51,895 bases of DNA from Gammaproteobacteria bacterium (GTDB lineage: Bacteria; Pseudomonadota; Gammaproteobacteria; GCA-001735895). The notes under the pieces are model-generated. The model saw nothing but the letters and a program-made list of their open reading frames with translations, did not search any database and was not told the origin of the DNA. Shown one piece after another: positions 38,804 to 49,022 of this stretch. Position numbers and translations under genes: made by a program. Location: positions 1 through 51,895 of the forward strand of contig JAAESG010000324.1 of NCBI GenBank assembly GCA_024229615.1, given 5' to 3'. Numbering within the stretch: position 1 is the first letter of the stretch; each line of letters starts with the position of its first letter.

Positions 38804-40753
38804 ATGTTTGAAAATCTTTTGCAACCCATCGCGTTAGGACCCACTGAGCTCCGCAATCGAATCTTCAACCCTGCGCATGGCACCACCCTCGGTCATCGGG
38901 GGGTGGTAAGCGAGGAATTAATTGCCTATCACCTCGCACGCGCACGCGGGGGTGTCGGTTTGATCATCATGGAGAGCATGACGGTACATCCCAGTTATAG
39001 TTTCGAAGACGCCTTCCTGTATGCTGGCAGCGATCGCATCGTCGATGGCCTGAATCGGCTTGCGACGCAATGCCGAGCCGAGGGAACGCCGGTGTTCGGC
39101 CAACTGTTTCACGCTGGGCGAGGGGTGCGTTTGAGCCACGATGGTTCCCGGCCACTCAGTTACTCTGCCTCGGATGTTCCCGATGAGCGCTATCGCGTGG
39201 TGCCGGTGCCGATGCCGAACGAAATGGTTTGGGAGTTAATCGAAAGCTATGTGAACGCGGCGGGTCGGCTCGCGGATGCGGATCTGGATGGAGTCGAGAT
39301 CCTGGCCAGCATGGGTTACCTGATTGCCCAGTTTCTGAACTCGCTTACCAATCGCCGCAACGATGAATTCGGCGGCAGTCTCGAAAATCGAATGCGTTTC
39401 CTGCGTGAAATTCTTTCCGGTTGCCGCGCGCGTATCGGTAAGGGCAAGACGCTGGGTGTGCGTATCACCCTAGACGAAAAAACAGAAAATGGCCAGCCGA
39501 CGGCAGAGATGATCGAGATTTGCCGCTTACTCGAGGTGGATGGGCATGTCGATTATTTTAGCGTGATTTCCGGTTCCTCGGCGTCACCGCAGGGCTGGAT
39601 TCACGTATTCCCGCCGATGTCGGTGGCCCAGGGTTTTGTCGCAGATGATGCGGCGCGCCTGAAGCAGGTGGTCGACAAACCGGTGCTGGTTGCAGGGCGT
39701 ATCAACCAGCCACAACTTGCGGCGCAAATAATCGATGCGGGCAAGGCCGACATGATTGGGATGGCGCGAGCACTGATTGCCGACTCTGAATTCGTGGCCA
39801 AGGTGATGCGCGGACACAGCGAGGAGATTCGTGCCTGCGTTGCCTGTAATCAGGCCTGTGTTGGCCACCGGCTGGCACATTTTCCAGTCTCCTGTATTCA
39901 GAATCCATTGAGTGGCAGAGAACACAGCCTGGGTGACGTCCAGCCAACCAGCGAAGCAAAAAATATTCTTGTTATCGGTGCCGGTCCGGCTGGCATGAAA
40001 GCTGCGGTGGTGGCCGCGCAACGCGGGCATCGGGTGCAATTGCATGAGCGCAGCGGCAGGTCAGGCGGTCAGGTCAACCTGGCCGAGGCGCTACCGGGAC
40101 GCGCCGAATTCGGTGGTGTTACCACTAATTTGCAGCGTGAGCTGGAGCGCAGCGGGGTCCAACTGTTGCTGAATTCTGATCTTGACGCGGAGGCAGTGGC
40201 TCGCATTCAGCCCGATCACGTCATTCTCGCCACCGGGGCGACTACTCGGCTGCCCGAAGTAGAAGTTGAAGGTGTCGAACTGGTCGATGCATGGTCTGTA
40301 ATCCGTGGTGAGTTTGACGTGGGTAAAAATGTCGTCATTGCCGATTGGTCCTGTGACTGGACGGGGCTGGGCGTGGCCGAAAAGCTCGCACGTGAAGGAC
40401 GCTACGTACGCCTGATGTCGGGTGGTAGCGTGGCTGGTGAATCGATCCAGGGAATCGTGCGTGACCACTGGATTGGAATCCTGCATGGGCTCGGCGTGGA
40501 AATGACAGCCTTTGCCCGTTTTTACGGGGCTCTCGACGGCAGTGTATATTTCCAGCACATGACTGGTGGCGAGCCTATTGCTTGCGAAAAGGTGGATACC
40601 ATCGTGTCCTGTTATGCGCCACAGGCCAATCGTACTTGCGACTGGGTTGAAGATGTCGACGGCCTGCAGTTGACCCGTATCGGTGATGCGGCTTCCCCTC
40701 GTACCGTCGAGGAAGCCGTGCTAGAAGGCTTCAATGCAGCCAGGCGGGTGTAG
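38804..40753 (+). CDS. NADH:flavin oxidoreductase / Old Yellow Enzyme fused to an FAD/NAD domain (TMADH/DgcA-like); start at MFENLLQ
   Basis: LRNRIFNPAHGTTLG, CVACNQACVGHRLAHFPVSCIQNP, NILVIGAGPAGMKAAVVAAQRGH. Confidence 0.88.
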   Translation: MFENLLQPIALGPTELRNRIFNPAHGTTLGHRGVVSEELIAYHLARARGGVGLIIMESMTVHPSYSFEDAFLYAGSDRIVDGLNRLATQCRAEGTPVFGQLFHAGRGVRLSHDGSRPLSYSASDVPDERYRVVPVPMPNEMVWELIESYVNAAGRLADADLDGVEILASMGYLIAQFLNSLTNRRNDEFGGSLENRMRFLREILSGCRARIGKGKTLGVRITLDEKTENGQPTAEMIEICRLLEVDGHVDYFSVISGSSASPQGWIHVFPPMSVAQGFVADDAARLKQVVDKPVLVAGRINQPQLAAQIIDAGKADMIGMARALIADSEFVAKVMRGHSEEIRACVACNQACVGHRLAHFPVSCIQNPLSGREHSLGDVQPTSEAKNILVIGAGPAGMKAAVVAAQRGHRVQLHERSGRSGGQVNLAEALPGRAEFGGVTTNLQRELERSGVQLLLNSDLDAEAVARIQPDHVILATGATTRLPEVEVEGVELVDAWSVIRGEFDVGKNVVIADWSCDWTGLGVAEKLAREGRYVRLMSGGSVAGESIQGIVRDHWIGILHGLGVEMTAFARFYGALDGSVYFQHMTGGEPIACEKVDTIVSCYAPQANRTCDWVEDVDGLQLTRIGDAASPRTVEEAVLEGFNAARRV

Positions 40754-40828
40754 GCGGTAGCCCCGGTCGAGCAGGCATTCGAAACACGGAGAAGGAGAGT
40801 CTCAGGCAGTTCGTTGGATACCCGTCTG

Positions 40829-42184
40829 TCAGGATTTCAATTCAACTTCGATTGCGGCGGCGATCTGGTACAGTCTTTCGTCGGCGCCATTGGCAGCTGA
40901 CAGCATCAGTCCAACCGGTGCCTCACTCGCCCGATGGCAGGGCAGGCTGATCGAGCAACCGTCAAAGTAATTCACGGTCGCGGTATTGCGTAGACATCGC
41001 AGGTTGACGCACCGGGCATTGTCTTCGTCATCGGTTTCCGAGATGGCTGGTGGAACGCAGGCGACCGTCGGGTAGATCAATGCATCCGCATCGAGTATAT
41101 CGAACTGCCGATTGAAGTCATCGACAATCTGCTGCCTTTCGCGATAGCGGCGCTGTTGCTCCTTATCGTCGATGTCTGCACCCATGGCCATACGCTGTCC
41201 GACAAAGGGGTCGTATTCATCGAGGTGTTGTTGCAGCATTTCTCGATGATGCTGCCAGACTTCCTGCACCACCAATGGACGTTCGATGAAAAAGTCGTCG
41301 CAATGATCGAGCACCGGCATAGAGGTCTGTTGAATGCTGACCCCGGACCTGGTCAAGGTTTCGATCGAGCGCTCGAATGTCGACTGCACTTCGGGGTCAA
41401 GGTTCTGCATCACGCGCGCCTGCGGCATCACCAGTTTCACGCTTTCGAGGCTTGCTGCTTGAAGTTGCGGTAAATCTGCATCGGGTTTCAGTCTGCCGCA
41501 CATCAATTGATCGAGTATGTAGCAACTATCGATATCGACCGCCAGCGGGCCGGGTGCATCGAGCGTCGGCGACAGTGGGTAAATACCGTTTAGTGAGTGT
41601 CGCCCGAAACTCGGTTTGACGCCAACCACGCCGTTGAACGCGGCAGGTATACGACAGGAACCGGCAGTATCGGAGCCGAGTGCAGCCGGCACTATGCCCT
41701 CAGCGACGGCGACCGCGCTACCCGAAGACGAGCCACCGGGCAGGCGCCCGGTTTCACGATCCCAGATCGATAGCGGCGTGCCGTAGTGTGGGTTCTTGCC
41801 AATGCCCGAAAACGCGAATTCACTCATGTTGGTACGGCCAAAAAAAAGCAGTCCGGCCGCACGCAGCGGCGCCACGACGTCGGCATCTTCAGCTTCGGCT
41901 TGCGCATAGTGCCTGCGCACTACCGATCCTGCCATGGTTTTCTCGTTCCTGATATTGAATAAATCCTTGAGCGCAATCGGGATACCGGCAAGTGGCGGCA
42001 GAACCTGTGACTTGCTACGAGCGTGATCGATCGAGTCGGCCAGGCTGAGCAGACCCGGGTTGATCGAGGTAAACACCGATTGCGACAGCCGCGCACGTTC
42101 CAATGCGGTCGTCACCAGTTGGTTTGTCGTAGTTTGACCCAGCGACAATGCTGCCGATAGTGCGCGTAGTCCGGGCATGTTCAT
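40829..42184 (-). CDS. Amidase signature family protein
   Basis: GIPIALKDLFNI, LPGGSSSGSAVAVAEGIVPAALGSDTAGSCRIPAAFNGVVGVKPSFGR; start ATGA-overlaps the sulfatase stop. Confidence 0.9.
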   Translation of the reverse strand: MNMPGLRALSAALSLGQTTTNQLVTTALERARLSQSVFTSINPGLLSLADSIDHARSKSQVLPPLAGIPIALKDLFNIRNEKTMAGSVVRRHYAQAEAEDADVVAPLRAAGLLFFGRTNMSEFAFSGIGKNPHYGTPLSIWDRETGRLPGGSSSGSAVAVAEGIVPAALGSDTAGSCRIPAAFNGVVGVKPSFGRHSLNGIYPLSPTLDAPGPLAVDIDSCYILDQLMCGRLKPDADLPQLQAASLESVKLVMPQARVMQNLDPEVQSTFERSIETLTRSGVSIQQTSMPVLDHCDDFFIERPLVVQEVWQHHREMLQQHLDEYDPFVGQRMAMGADIDDKEQQRRYRERQQIVDDFNRQFDILDADALIYPTVACVPPAISETDDEDNARCVNLRCLRNTATVNYFDGCSISLPCHRASEAPVGLMLSAANGADERLYQIAAAIEVELKS

Positions 42185-43707
42185 TCCTCCGGGAAGCGGT
42201 AACCCAGGATGCCCTGGTAGGCCCACTGTGAGTAAACCTTGTCTGCCCGCAGGCAATGTTGCTCGAGTTCATCGACCGGGGTGAAATCCCAGTCCTGCAG
42301 TTTGCCCCTGGACATTGCCTCGCGCAGAAACAGGCGTCGCCGCTGGCTCGCAAATATATCGCGCGCAAGGGTTTCGACGTCCCAGCGTTGTTTTACCAGA
42401 GTTGACAGAGCCCTGTACGAATCCGCGTACCCGGGATTAGAGATCTGGTTGGTTTGCTCGTGCGGATCGTTTTCCAGGTCGAACAATTGCTCGGGGTCTA
42501 CGGTGCTGTAGATGTACTTGATCTGTCCGCGTTTAACCATCAGCAGGGGCGTGGTCGAGCCTTCCGCCAGGTTTTCCGCGTAGACCGGGTGATCCCATGA
42601 GGTCGATGAGTCTGTGGCCAATGACCACAGGCTATGCCCGGCCACTGGTTCCACCAGGCTCGATTGCGCTGTGTCACCGGCGATTTCTAATAGGGTAGGC
42701 AGCAAGTCCACCAGCGATACGTCGGCGCCGATGCGACGTTGCGCAATCTGCGGGTGACTGATAATCAGCGGGATTCGGCAGGCTTCCTCGAAAAAGGACT
42801 TCTTGTACCACAGGCCATGCTCTCCGAGCATTTCTCCGTGATCGGTGGTCAGCACAATGACGGTATTGTCGTACAGTCCGGTTTCTTTCAATACCTTGAT
42901 CAGTTCACCGATTTGATCGTCGATATAACTGACCGACCCATAGTAAGCATGCCGCGCCACGCGTACCTGTTCCTCACTGGGCGGGTGATCCTTGAGTGCG
43001 TACTGTTCCATCAGGCGCAGGCTATAAGGGTCCATATCCTGTTGCGCGGTGTTGACCACCGGCATGTCGATATCGTCATGCCGGTAGCGGTCCCAGTGCT
43101 CGGGTCGACATTGAAATGGGTCGTGCGGGTGGGTAAATGACGTGAACAACATGAATGGCCGCTCATCATTGCCTCGCGCGAGGTCATAAATCTTACGCCG
43201 CGAGCGATGGCTAACTTCATCGTCGTATTCGAGCTGCACATTGCGCAGGCAGATGCCGGCATTGGTGAAGGTAACGACATCGTTGGCAAAACTGGGGCGC
43301 ACTTCAGTCCAGTCGCCGGTCCAGCCAAAATCTCCCGGATAAATATCGGTCGTCAGCCGCTGTTCGAATCCATGCAACTGATCTGCACCGACAAAATGCA
43401 TTTTCCCGACCAGGCAAGTCTGGTAGTCGAGATTGCGCAGATAGTGGGCAAATGTGGGAATCGACGAAGAAAACTCGGCGCCATTGTCGTAGGCGCCGAT
43501 GCTCGAAGCCAGTTGCCCCGCCATCATCGAGAAGCGCGAAGGCGCACACAACGGGAAATTGGTATAGGCGGAATCGAAGATAGCGCCATTCGAGGCCAGT
43601 TCGTCGATGTTCGGCGTGCTCGCGACCGGGTTTTGGTAGGCACCGATGGTGTTAGCAGCCAGTTGGTCCGCCTGGATGACGAGGATATTGGGTCGGTTAT
43701 TTGTCAT
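42181..43707 (-). CDS. Sulfatase, choline-sulfatase-like
   Basis: FPLCAPSRFSMMAGQLASS formylglycine motif; TDHGEMLGEHGLWYKKSFFEEACRIPLIIS; no signal peptide seen. Confidence 0.88.
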   Translation of the reverse strand: MTNNRPNILVIQADQLAANTIGAYQNPVASTPNIDELASNGAIFDSAYTNFPLCAPSRFSMMAGQLASSIGAYDNGAEFSSSIPTFAHYLRNLDYQTCLVGKMHFVGADQLHGFEQRLTTDIYPGDFGWTGDWTEVRPSFANDVVTFTNAGICLRNVQLEYDDEVSHRSRRKIYDLARGNDERPFMLFTSFTHPHDPFQCRPEHWDRYRHDDIDMPVVNTAQQDMDPYSLRLMEQYALKDHPPSEEQVRVARHAYYGSVSYIDDQIGELIKVLKETGLYDNTVIVLTTDHGEMLGEHGLWYKKSFFEEACRIPLIISHPQIAQRRIGADVSLVDLLPTLLEIAGDTAQSSLVEPVAGHSLWSLATDSSTSWDHPVYAENLAEGSTTPLLMVKRGQIKYIYSTVDPEQLFDLENDPHEQTNQISNPGYADSYRALSTLVKQRWDVETLARDIFASQRRRLFLREAMSRGKLQDWDFTPVDELEQHCLRADKVYSQWAYQGILGYRFPEE

Positions 43708-43765
43708 GGTTGATTTCCGCTGAATTCAGATTGCTGTAGGTCGGGAATCGCGATATCTTGGCCGT

Positions 43766-44932
43766 ATGCGTCGTTTACTAACTTGTTTGATCCCACTGAT
43801 AATACTGGGTTGTGCCGGAAGCACGTCACCCAGTTTAACCAATTCCCCCGAACAGCGCGATAACGACTGGGTTACGACCACGCTCGAAGCCAGCGGTTTC
43901 GACAGCGCAAAGATGGCGGTGTTAACGCAGAGACTGAAATCCGGTTGGCACCACAACGTGCATATGGTGCTGGTCGAGCACGATGGCAGATTGGTTTACG
44001 AAAAATATCTCGCAGGAAAGGACCAAAGCTGGGGTGCAGACCTGGGACATCGAGTCTTCAAACAGGATTCACGCCATGATTTACGTTCGGTTTCTAAAAG
44101 TGTAACAGCTCTGTTGCTCGGTATTGCGCTGGGGGATGATTTCGAAGACGCACTGCAGCGCCCGGTCATCGAGTACTTCCCTGAGTACGCGGCCCAGGTT
44201 GCGCCAGGTGTCGAGGCCGTAACCCTGCACCAGGTGTTGACCATGTCCGCGGGTTTCGAATGGAATGAAATGGAGGTGCCCTATTCAAACAATCAAAATG
44301 ATGAAATCCGTATGTATTACACGGATGATCCGGTGCAGTTTGTGCTCACCAGGCCGTTACGCGACCCGCCCGGCGAGAGCTGGTACTACAACGGTGGTAT
44401 GACCATGGTGCTTGCCGCCCTGGTGGAGAAAATCAGCGGTAAGCCATTTCTTGAGTTTGCCCGTGAAACCCTGACGGAGCCACTCGGTATTTCCGACAAA
44501 GATGTCGAATGGAAGGGTTTGGGAATCTGGCGATCGAATGTCAGCCTGCCCAGCGCCGCTTCCGGCTTACGTATGCGCGCCAGGGATCTGGCGAAGATCG
44601 GTTCGCTCATGTTGCACGATGGTCGTTGGAATGGCCGTCAGGTAGTACCGCAGGCCTGGGTCCGGGTTTCATCCGAGCGACACATGGAGCAAAACCGACC
44701 TAAATGGAGTCTGGAAGGAATTTATGGCTACGGCTATCACTGGTGGCACGGAAATTTCAAAGGTGAGTACGGCGATTTTAGTGCGATAGCCGGGGTAGGT
44801 TATGGTGGTCAGCGGGTTTATATTATTCCCGAAAGAAAACTGGTAATCACCATTTTTGCCGGCAACTATGGTAATGGCTACTGGCGTACCTCGGAGCAGG
44901 TACTCGCGGACATCGTGGCTGCTGCACCCTGA
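43766..44932 (+). CDS. Beta-lactamase class C family serine hydrolase (lipoprotein-like N-terminus)
   Basis: LIPLIILGCAGS lipobox, DLRSVSKSVTALLLGIA (SxxK), WYYNGGMTMVLAALVEKISG. Confidence 0.87.
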   Translation: MRRLLTCLIPLIILGCAGSTSPSLTNSPEQRDNDWVTTTLEASGFDSAKMAVLTQRLKSGWHHNVHMVLVEHDGRLVYEKYLAGKDQSWGADLGHRVFKQDSRHDLRSVSKSVTALLLGIALGDDFEDALQRPVIEYFPEYAAQVAPGVEAVTLHQVLTMSAGFEWNEMEVPYSNNQNDEIRMYYTDDPVQFVLTRPLRDPPGESWYYNGGMTMVLAALVEKISGKPFLEFARETLTEPLGISDKDVEWKGLGIWRSNVSLPSAASGLRMRARDLAKIGSLMLHDGRWNGRQVVPQAWVRVSSERHMEQNRPKWSLEGIYGYGYHWWHGNFKGEYGDFSAIAGVGYGGQRVYIIPERKLVITIFAGNYGNGYWRTSEQVLADIVAAAP

Positions 44933-45982
44933 TCATTTCTGCAGGGTGATTTCCAGATTGTCGGAAAAGGACTTGAATTCGTGTTGCCGGATGAAGGTTT
45001 TGAAATCGTTGGCATATACTCCAAGCGTGAGCCGATGGCCTCCGAGTTGTGCAAACTCGAATGCCCCATTACCATCGGTTACTGTCGAGCGATAGGAAAA
45101 CGAATGGTATCCATCGAACGCGAAAGCCGATTTGATCGTCACCTGTACATCTGCCAGCGGTGCCCCGTTATCATCGCTGACCCAACCCGATAAATAGTAG
45201 TTGCCGCGGTCGATCACCAGCGTCAGGTTGCGGTATTCGTCTGGCAGTAGTTCCACGCCTTTGATGCGGTAATAGTCTGCGGAATTGGTCGCGATTCTCA
45301 ATTCACCCGCGGGAAAGGCGCTGAGGTTGAAAAAACCGGAGGAATCGCTGCGGATTAATTGATCGGGAAATTCGACGTTGAGACTACGAACACTGAATTC
45401 AAAATCTGCGAGCGGGGCGTTATTGGCGTCGACGATCATGCCATCGACATCGACCAGCTTGATTTGTTTGAGCACGATTTCCGGCAAAGCATCCGTTGTC
45501 CCTGCGGTAAATACATCCAGACTGAAGCCCGCATAGTGACCACTGGGTTTGATTTCGAGCTTGTATTGTCGTCCTTTGACCAACTCCTGGAACCGATATT
45601 CGCCGCGCTGATTGGTGGTGGCGCTATGTGCAGTAATTTCTTCACCGTCAAAGCCGCTGCTCTCGACCCTGACTTCAACCTCGGCCAGGCCCGCGCCTGC
45701 GGCATTTCCAACCCATCCCTGCTGTGCGACCAGATTTTCGGGCCTGATCGGCTCAGCGGATTGTTTGATCGACAACGGGGATTGCGTTGTTGGAAGGTCG
45801 CTCGATTTGATTTCGGATTTCGATTGAGAACCTGCAGTGGGTAACCCTGAATCGGTTGGTTCAATATCACCATTAATTCTCACAGAGTCAGGTGCTCTCG
45901 ATGGCAATATGACAACCAGCACCAGGGCGACCAGCAACACGACTGCGATAATCGCCGTGAACAAAGAGCGAGATCTGATCAT
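44933..45982 (-). CDS. Carboxypeptidase regulatory-like domain protein, N-terminal membrane anchor
   Basis: Repeated GWVGNAAGAGLAEVEVRV..., GMIVDANNAPLADFEFSV, GWVSDDNGAPLADVQVTI beta-sandwich modules. Confidence 0.75.
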   Translation of the reverse strand: MIRSRSLFTAIIAVVLLVALVLVVILPSRAPDSVRINGDIEPTDSGLPTAGSQSKSEIKSSDLPTTQSPLSIKQSAEPIRPENLVAQQGWVGNAAGAGLAEVEVRVESSGFDGEEITAHSATTNQRGEYRFQELVKGRQYKLEIKPSGHYAGFSLDVFTAGTTDALPEIVLKQIKLVDVDGMIVDANNAPLADFEFSVRSLNVEFPDQLIRSDSSGFFNLSAFPAGELRIATNSADYYRIKGVELLPDEYRNLTLVIDRGNYYLSGWVSDDNGAPLADVQVTIKSAFAFDGYHSFSYRSTVTDGNGAFEFAQLGGHRLTLGVYANDFKTFIRQHEFKSFSDNLEITLQK

Positions 45983-46024
45983 AGCTGACGCCTGTATTCT
46001 TTCATTTCAGCGACCTGTGAGACG

Positions 46025-46250
46025 CCTTCATGGTTGGGTCTTCGTCGAAAAATCCATCCGATATCCAGTGAATACCGGCATATACCACGAGGATCCCCGG
46101 GCAGTGGCCAGTGATGATATTTGCTGTGTGCCAGACCGCGATGTCCTCGTTATCGATGGCGTGCTCGGCCAGAATCCCTTTCGGCAGGTCGCCACTGTCG
46201 CGGAAGGCCCGGTTTTCGACCTGGATGCGACGTCATTGCCCACTGCCGTT
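46025..46250 (-). pseudogene. Relic resembling a copper amine oxidase C-terminus
   Basis: Minus-strand fragments across frames: FRDSGDLPKGILAEHAIDNEDIAVWHTANIITGHCPG / SSWYMPVFTGYRMD / FFDEDPTMKAS. Confidence 0.5.
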
Positions 46251-46259
46251 GCAGCCGTA

Positions 46260-46894
46260 TTAATTCTTGTCGTCAGAGAAATTGATGGTCCAACGAGTAC
46301 CATAGCAGAACGGTTTATTTTTTTAGCCGCCACAACGACACAGTGCATATTCGCCTGTGGATGTTCCTTGCCCCCAGGCCGTATTGGAGAGATCGATTCC
46401 ACCTGAAACGACATAGGGATCATTCGGCGCAATCAGGATATCAGACTAGCCGTCAGTCGGGTAATTTTCGCTTCCATCGAGCGAGTAGTTCAGCGCACCG
46501 AGGGACAGTTTCGAATTGTCGCAACAATTTCCTCAATGCTTGCCGCATCCGGGTCGATCCACGGCTCTTCTTTCATTTTGAAAACCGTCGCCAGGTTATC
46601 GGTGCAGTAACCCGCATGAGCGCAAATACTGCGGTTGTCGTGAAGGGTAATTTCCCTGCCTTCGTAACGCACTTTAACGTCTTTCAGGCGTCCTTCAAGC
46701 TTGTCTGACGAAAATCCAGTTTTCGCGTGTGTGCCAACGCAAAAAGGTTTGTTACCTGACGCGCCGCACCGGCATAAAGCCATTGTTTCGCGGGTTTCCT
46801 TCGATCCATTTCTGTTGGTGCATTTGTTAACAGCCTTGATGATGTAAGATCCATTCGATGCCGGAGTTATGTTCGGCTTCTGTTCTGGATTCAT
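46260..46894 (-). pseudogene. Multi-domain CDGSH iron-sulfur protein, frameshifted with in-frame stops
   Basis: Intact first part: ALCRCGASGNKPFCVGTH...ICAHAGYCTDNLATVF...IVATIRNCPS; shifted frame: GALNYSLDGSENYPTDG*SDILIAPNDPYVVSGGIDLSNTAWGQGTSTGEYALCRCGG*KNKPFCYGTRWTINFSDDKN*. Confidence 0.8.
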
Positions 46895-47533
46895 ACCAAT
46901 ACCCTCACTTCTATCGTTCTCTAAATATACCACCAAAAAAATCGAGCCTGTTCAGTCATCGAAGACGGATTACGCACTTCGTTAAAGAAGATCAGGCTTA
47001 AAGCCGAAGCAGAAAACGTGAACTGCCCCCACTAGATTGACCTGGTCTGTATACGGCGGCCGGGGATGGATATTAACCCGGCGACTAAGTATGCCGTATT
47101 CAGGGCTTCTGATAAGCGTCAGATCAAGGCGCAGCTCGCAGGTAATCGTAGAGTGTCAACATCGGATTCGGGGCTCCTGGGTGTGGATTGAGTGCTAACA
47201 CAATTTATCCTGGCCGGTCCCAGGCCTGCACTCCGTTTCTTGCTGTTTACCGCCGAGAACGAATCAAGTTAAAGAAATCCGAAATATTCGAGCAACGGTG
47301 AGCTAAACTCTTGAATTGAATGGAACAATTGGGGATAGAAAACGTTAGACAGGTAAATAAACCAGGAATTCGGCCGATAAATTTAATACAAGAGGCCGTC
47401 TATCGTTCAGGAAGAACGCACGGCGTTGCATAAATAACCAAGGTTGCGGGGTGTAAACCGATCTAAAGCAGGGTTACAGGAGTCTAACCGAAAATGTCTG
47501 AGCGATAGACATTAATAAAAAAGGTTATTAGCT

Positions 47534-47938
47534 ATGGAAACAGTACACAACATGGGTTTCCGATTATCGGAAAACAGGAAATACGTCAGGTATCATATTG
47601 ACTTTGACTCGATGCCGATTTTCGATCTGGTCACTACCAGCAGTCTGGGCCAGCTTGAAAATATCACCGTCGGTGGTTGTTTGGTCGAAAGTAATCGGGC
47701 CGCGATGCTCGATCAGGTATATCACATCAGCATGCCAATACCTGGGCAGTTCGATGAAAGATTTGCGATACGTTGTACAGCACGAAGCGTATGGTCAAGC
47801 CCATTACCAAACCTTTCGATTCGGGGTGATCAGGCGCTTAAGAAGTTCATGACTGGTTATGAATTTCTGGACATTTCCGAATTCGAAGTGGACAGTATCG
47901 AAGCCCTCATTGCCATACTGGGTCGAACCACGAACTAG
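47534..47938 (+). CDS. PilZ domain-like protein
   Basis: RKYVRYHIDFDSMPIFDL...LENITVGGCLVES. Confidence 0.6.
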   Translation: METVHNMGFRLSENRKYVRYHIDFDSMPIFDLVTTSSLGQLENITVGGCLVESNRAAMLDQVYHISMPIPGQFDERFAIRCTARSVWSSPLPNLSIRGDQALKKFMTGYEFLDISEFEVDSIEALIAILGRTTN

Positions 47939-47999
47939 TGTTTGCAGGTTGCGTGCTCTTCGGAGGTCACCGGCCTTTTAATTTTCTCAAGCGAGCCTA

Positions 48000-48195
48000 A
48001 ATCGCAATCGGTTCCACTCGACTGATGGATCTACTCAGTTCTGAACCCGTATCGAGCTCGGAAAAGCCAATCTCGAAAGACCACCATCGCTACTATTTTG
48101 TGACGCCGACCGGTGCGCGGCCCAATCAGGTCCTCGACGATTTTCGCGACTGGTTGATAGAGATATCGAAAGCTTATAGGGATGACCCGATATAG
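48000..48195 (+). pseudogene. C-terminal relic of a LysR-family (GcvA-like) regulator
   Basis: IAIGSTRLMDLLSSEPVSSSEKPISKDHHRYYFVTPTGARPNQVLDDFRDWLIEISKAYRDDPI*; no N-terminal part upstream. Confidence 0.55.
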
Positions 48196-48314
48196 GGGCG
48201 ACTATCCACAAATGGTTACTGATACGCATTTATCTGAAACGATGCCGTGTGCCGATTGTTCGATGAGTTGACACCAGCGCTTGACCGGGTTGAAAGCCGA
48301 TTGCGCATGGTTAT

Positions 48315-48509
48315 TCAAATATATTCCTTGCTGTAGCGAACCGCGCGTGAAATGTCCATGCGCGTAATGTCGATGTCACGCAGATGTTCGTCCGTCAGTG
48401 AATGCAGATGCTCCATCGACTTACGTTCTTCGGCTTCGCTCTCGTAGCGACGGCTGATCTCAGCGACGTAGTCGCGTAGACCGCGAACGGCACGGCTCAG
48501 AATACCCAT
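48315..48509 (-). CDS. DUF1127-like small protein
   Basis: MEHLHSLTDEHLRDIDITRMDISRAVRYSKEYI. Confidence 0.65.
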   Translation of the reverse strand: MGILSRAVRGLRDYVAEISRRYESEAEERKSMEHLHSLTDEHLRDIDITRMDISRAVRYSKEYI

Positions 48510-48563
48510 ATCGCCGCTTACCAGGTATTGCGGCCCGTTGGACTGGTGTCCTATTGCAACCGC

Positions 48564-49022
48564 TTATACGCCTTGAATGACGATTGATTGCTCATACTCG
48601 TTAAAAATTCCTTTCTTACTAAACTCCGAATCGTTGATATCCAGGGTTAAAAGGTAATAGTCCTTGGATTTCGTGCCCACCAGTATGAACCTGAAGTAAA
48701 TTTGCCCTGTGCTAGCTTCCGAGTTCGCATAAATAATCATGGTTTCCACCGGTCCGAAAACCTCGTATCCGGCCAGGCGTATATCCGCACCCTGGTTTAT
48801 ATTTCGTATTGAAGAAACAATTCGGGAAAACTCGCTGAATGATACTTCATCCTTAAACTTGTCATCTGTCCATGCATAGGATAGCTGTTTACCGGTGTCG
48901 GATTTAAATCCCGAAAGAAAATCGACAATAAGCTCTGCAGCTCGACTTTCATCATGGACGATAATCCCTGTACTGCATCCCGTAACTAGCAGTAATAATA
49001 GAACTCGAGTTGAATTTCTCAT
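48564..49022 (-). CDS. Putative lipoprotein, DUF4864-like
   Basis: MRNSTRVLLLLLVTGCSTGI lipobox; YAWTDDKFKDEVSFSEFSRIV. Confidence 0.5.
   Translation of the reverse strand: MRNSTRVLLLLLVTGCSTGIIVHDESRAAELIVDFLSGFKSDTGKQLSYAWTDDKFKDEVSFSEFSRIVSSIRNINQGADIRLAGYEVFGPVETMIIYANSEASTGQIYFRFILVGTKSKDYYLLTLDINDSEFSKKGIFNEYEQSIVIQGV

Noticed and set aside
45837-46406. 189-aa plus-strand ORF
   Set aside because: Lies over the 3' relics read on the minus strand and shows no domain signature.
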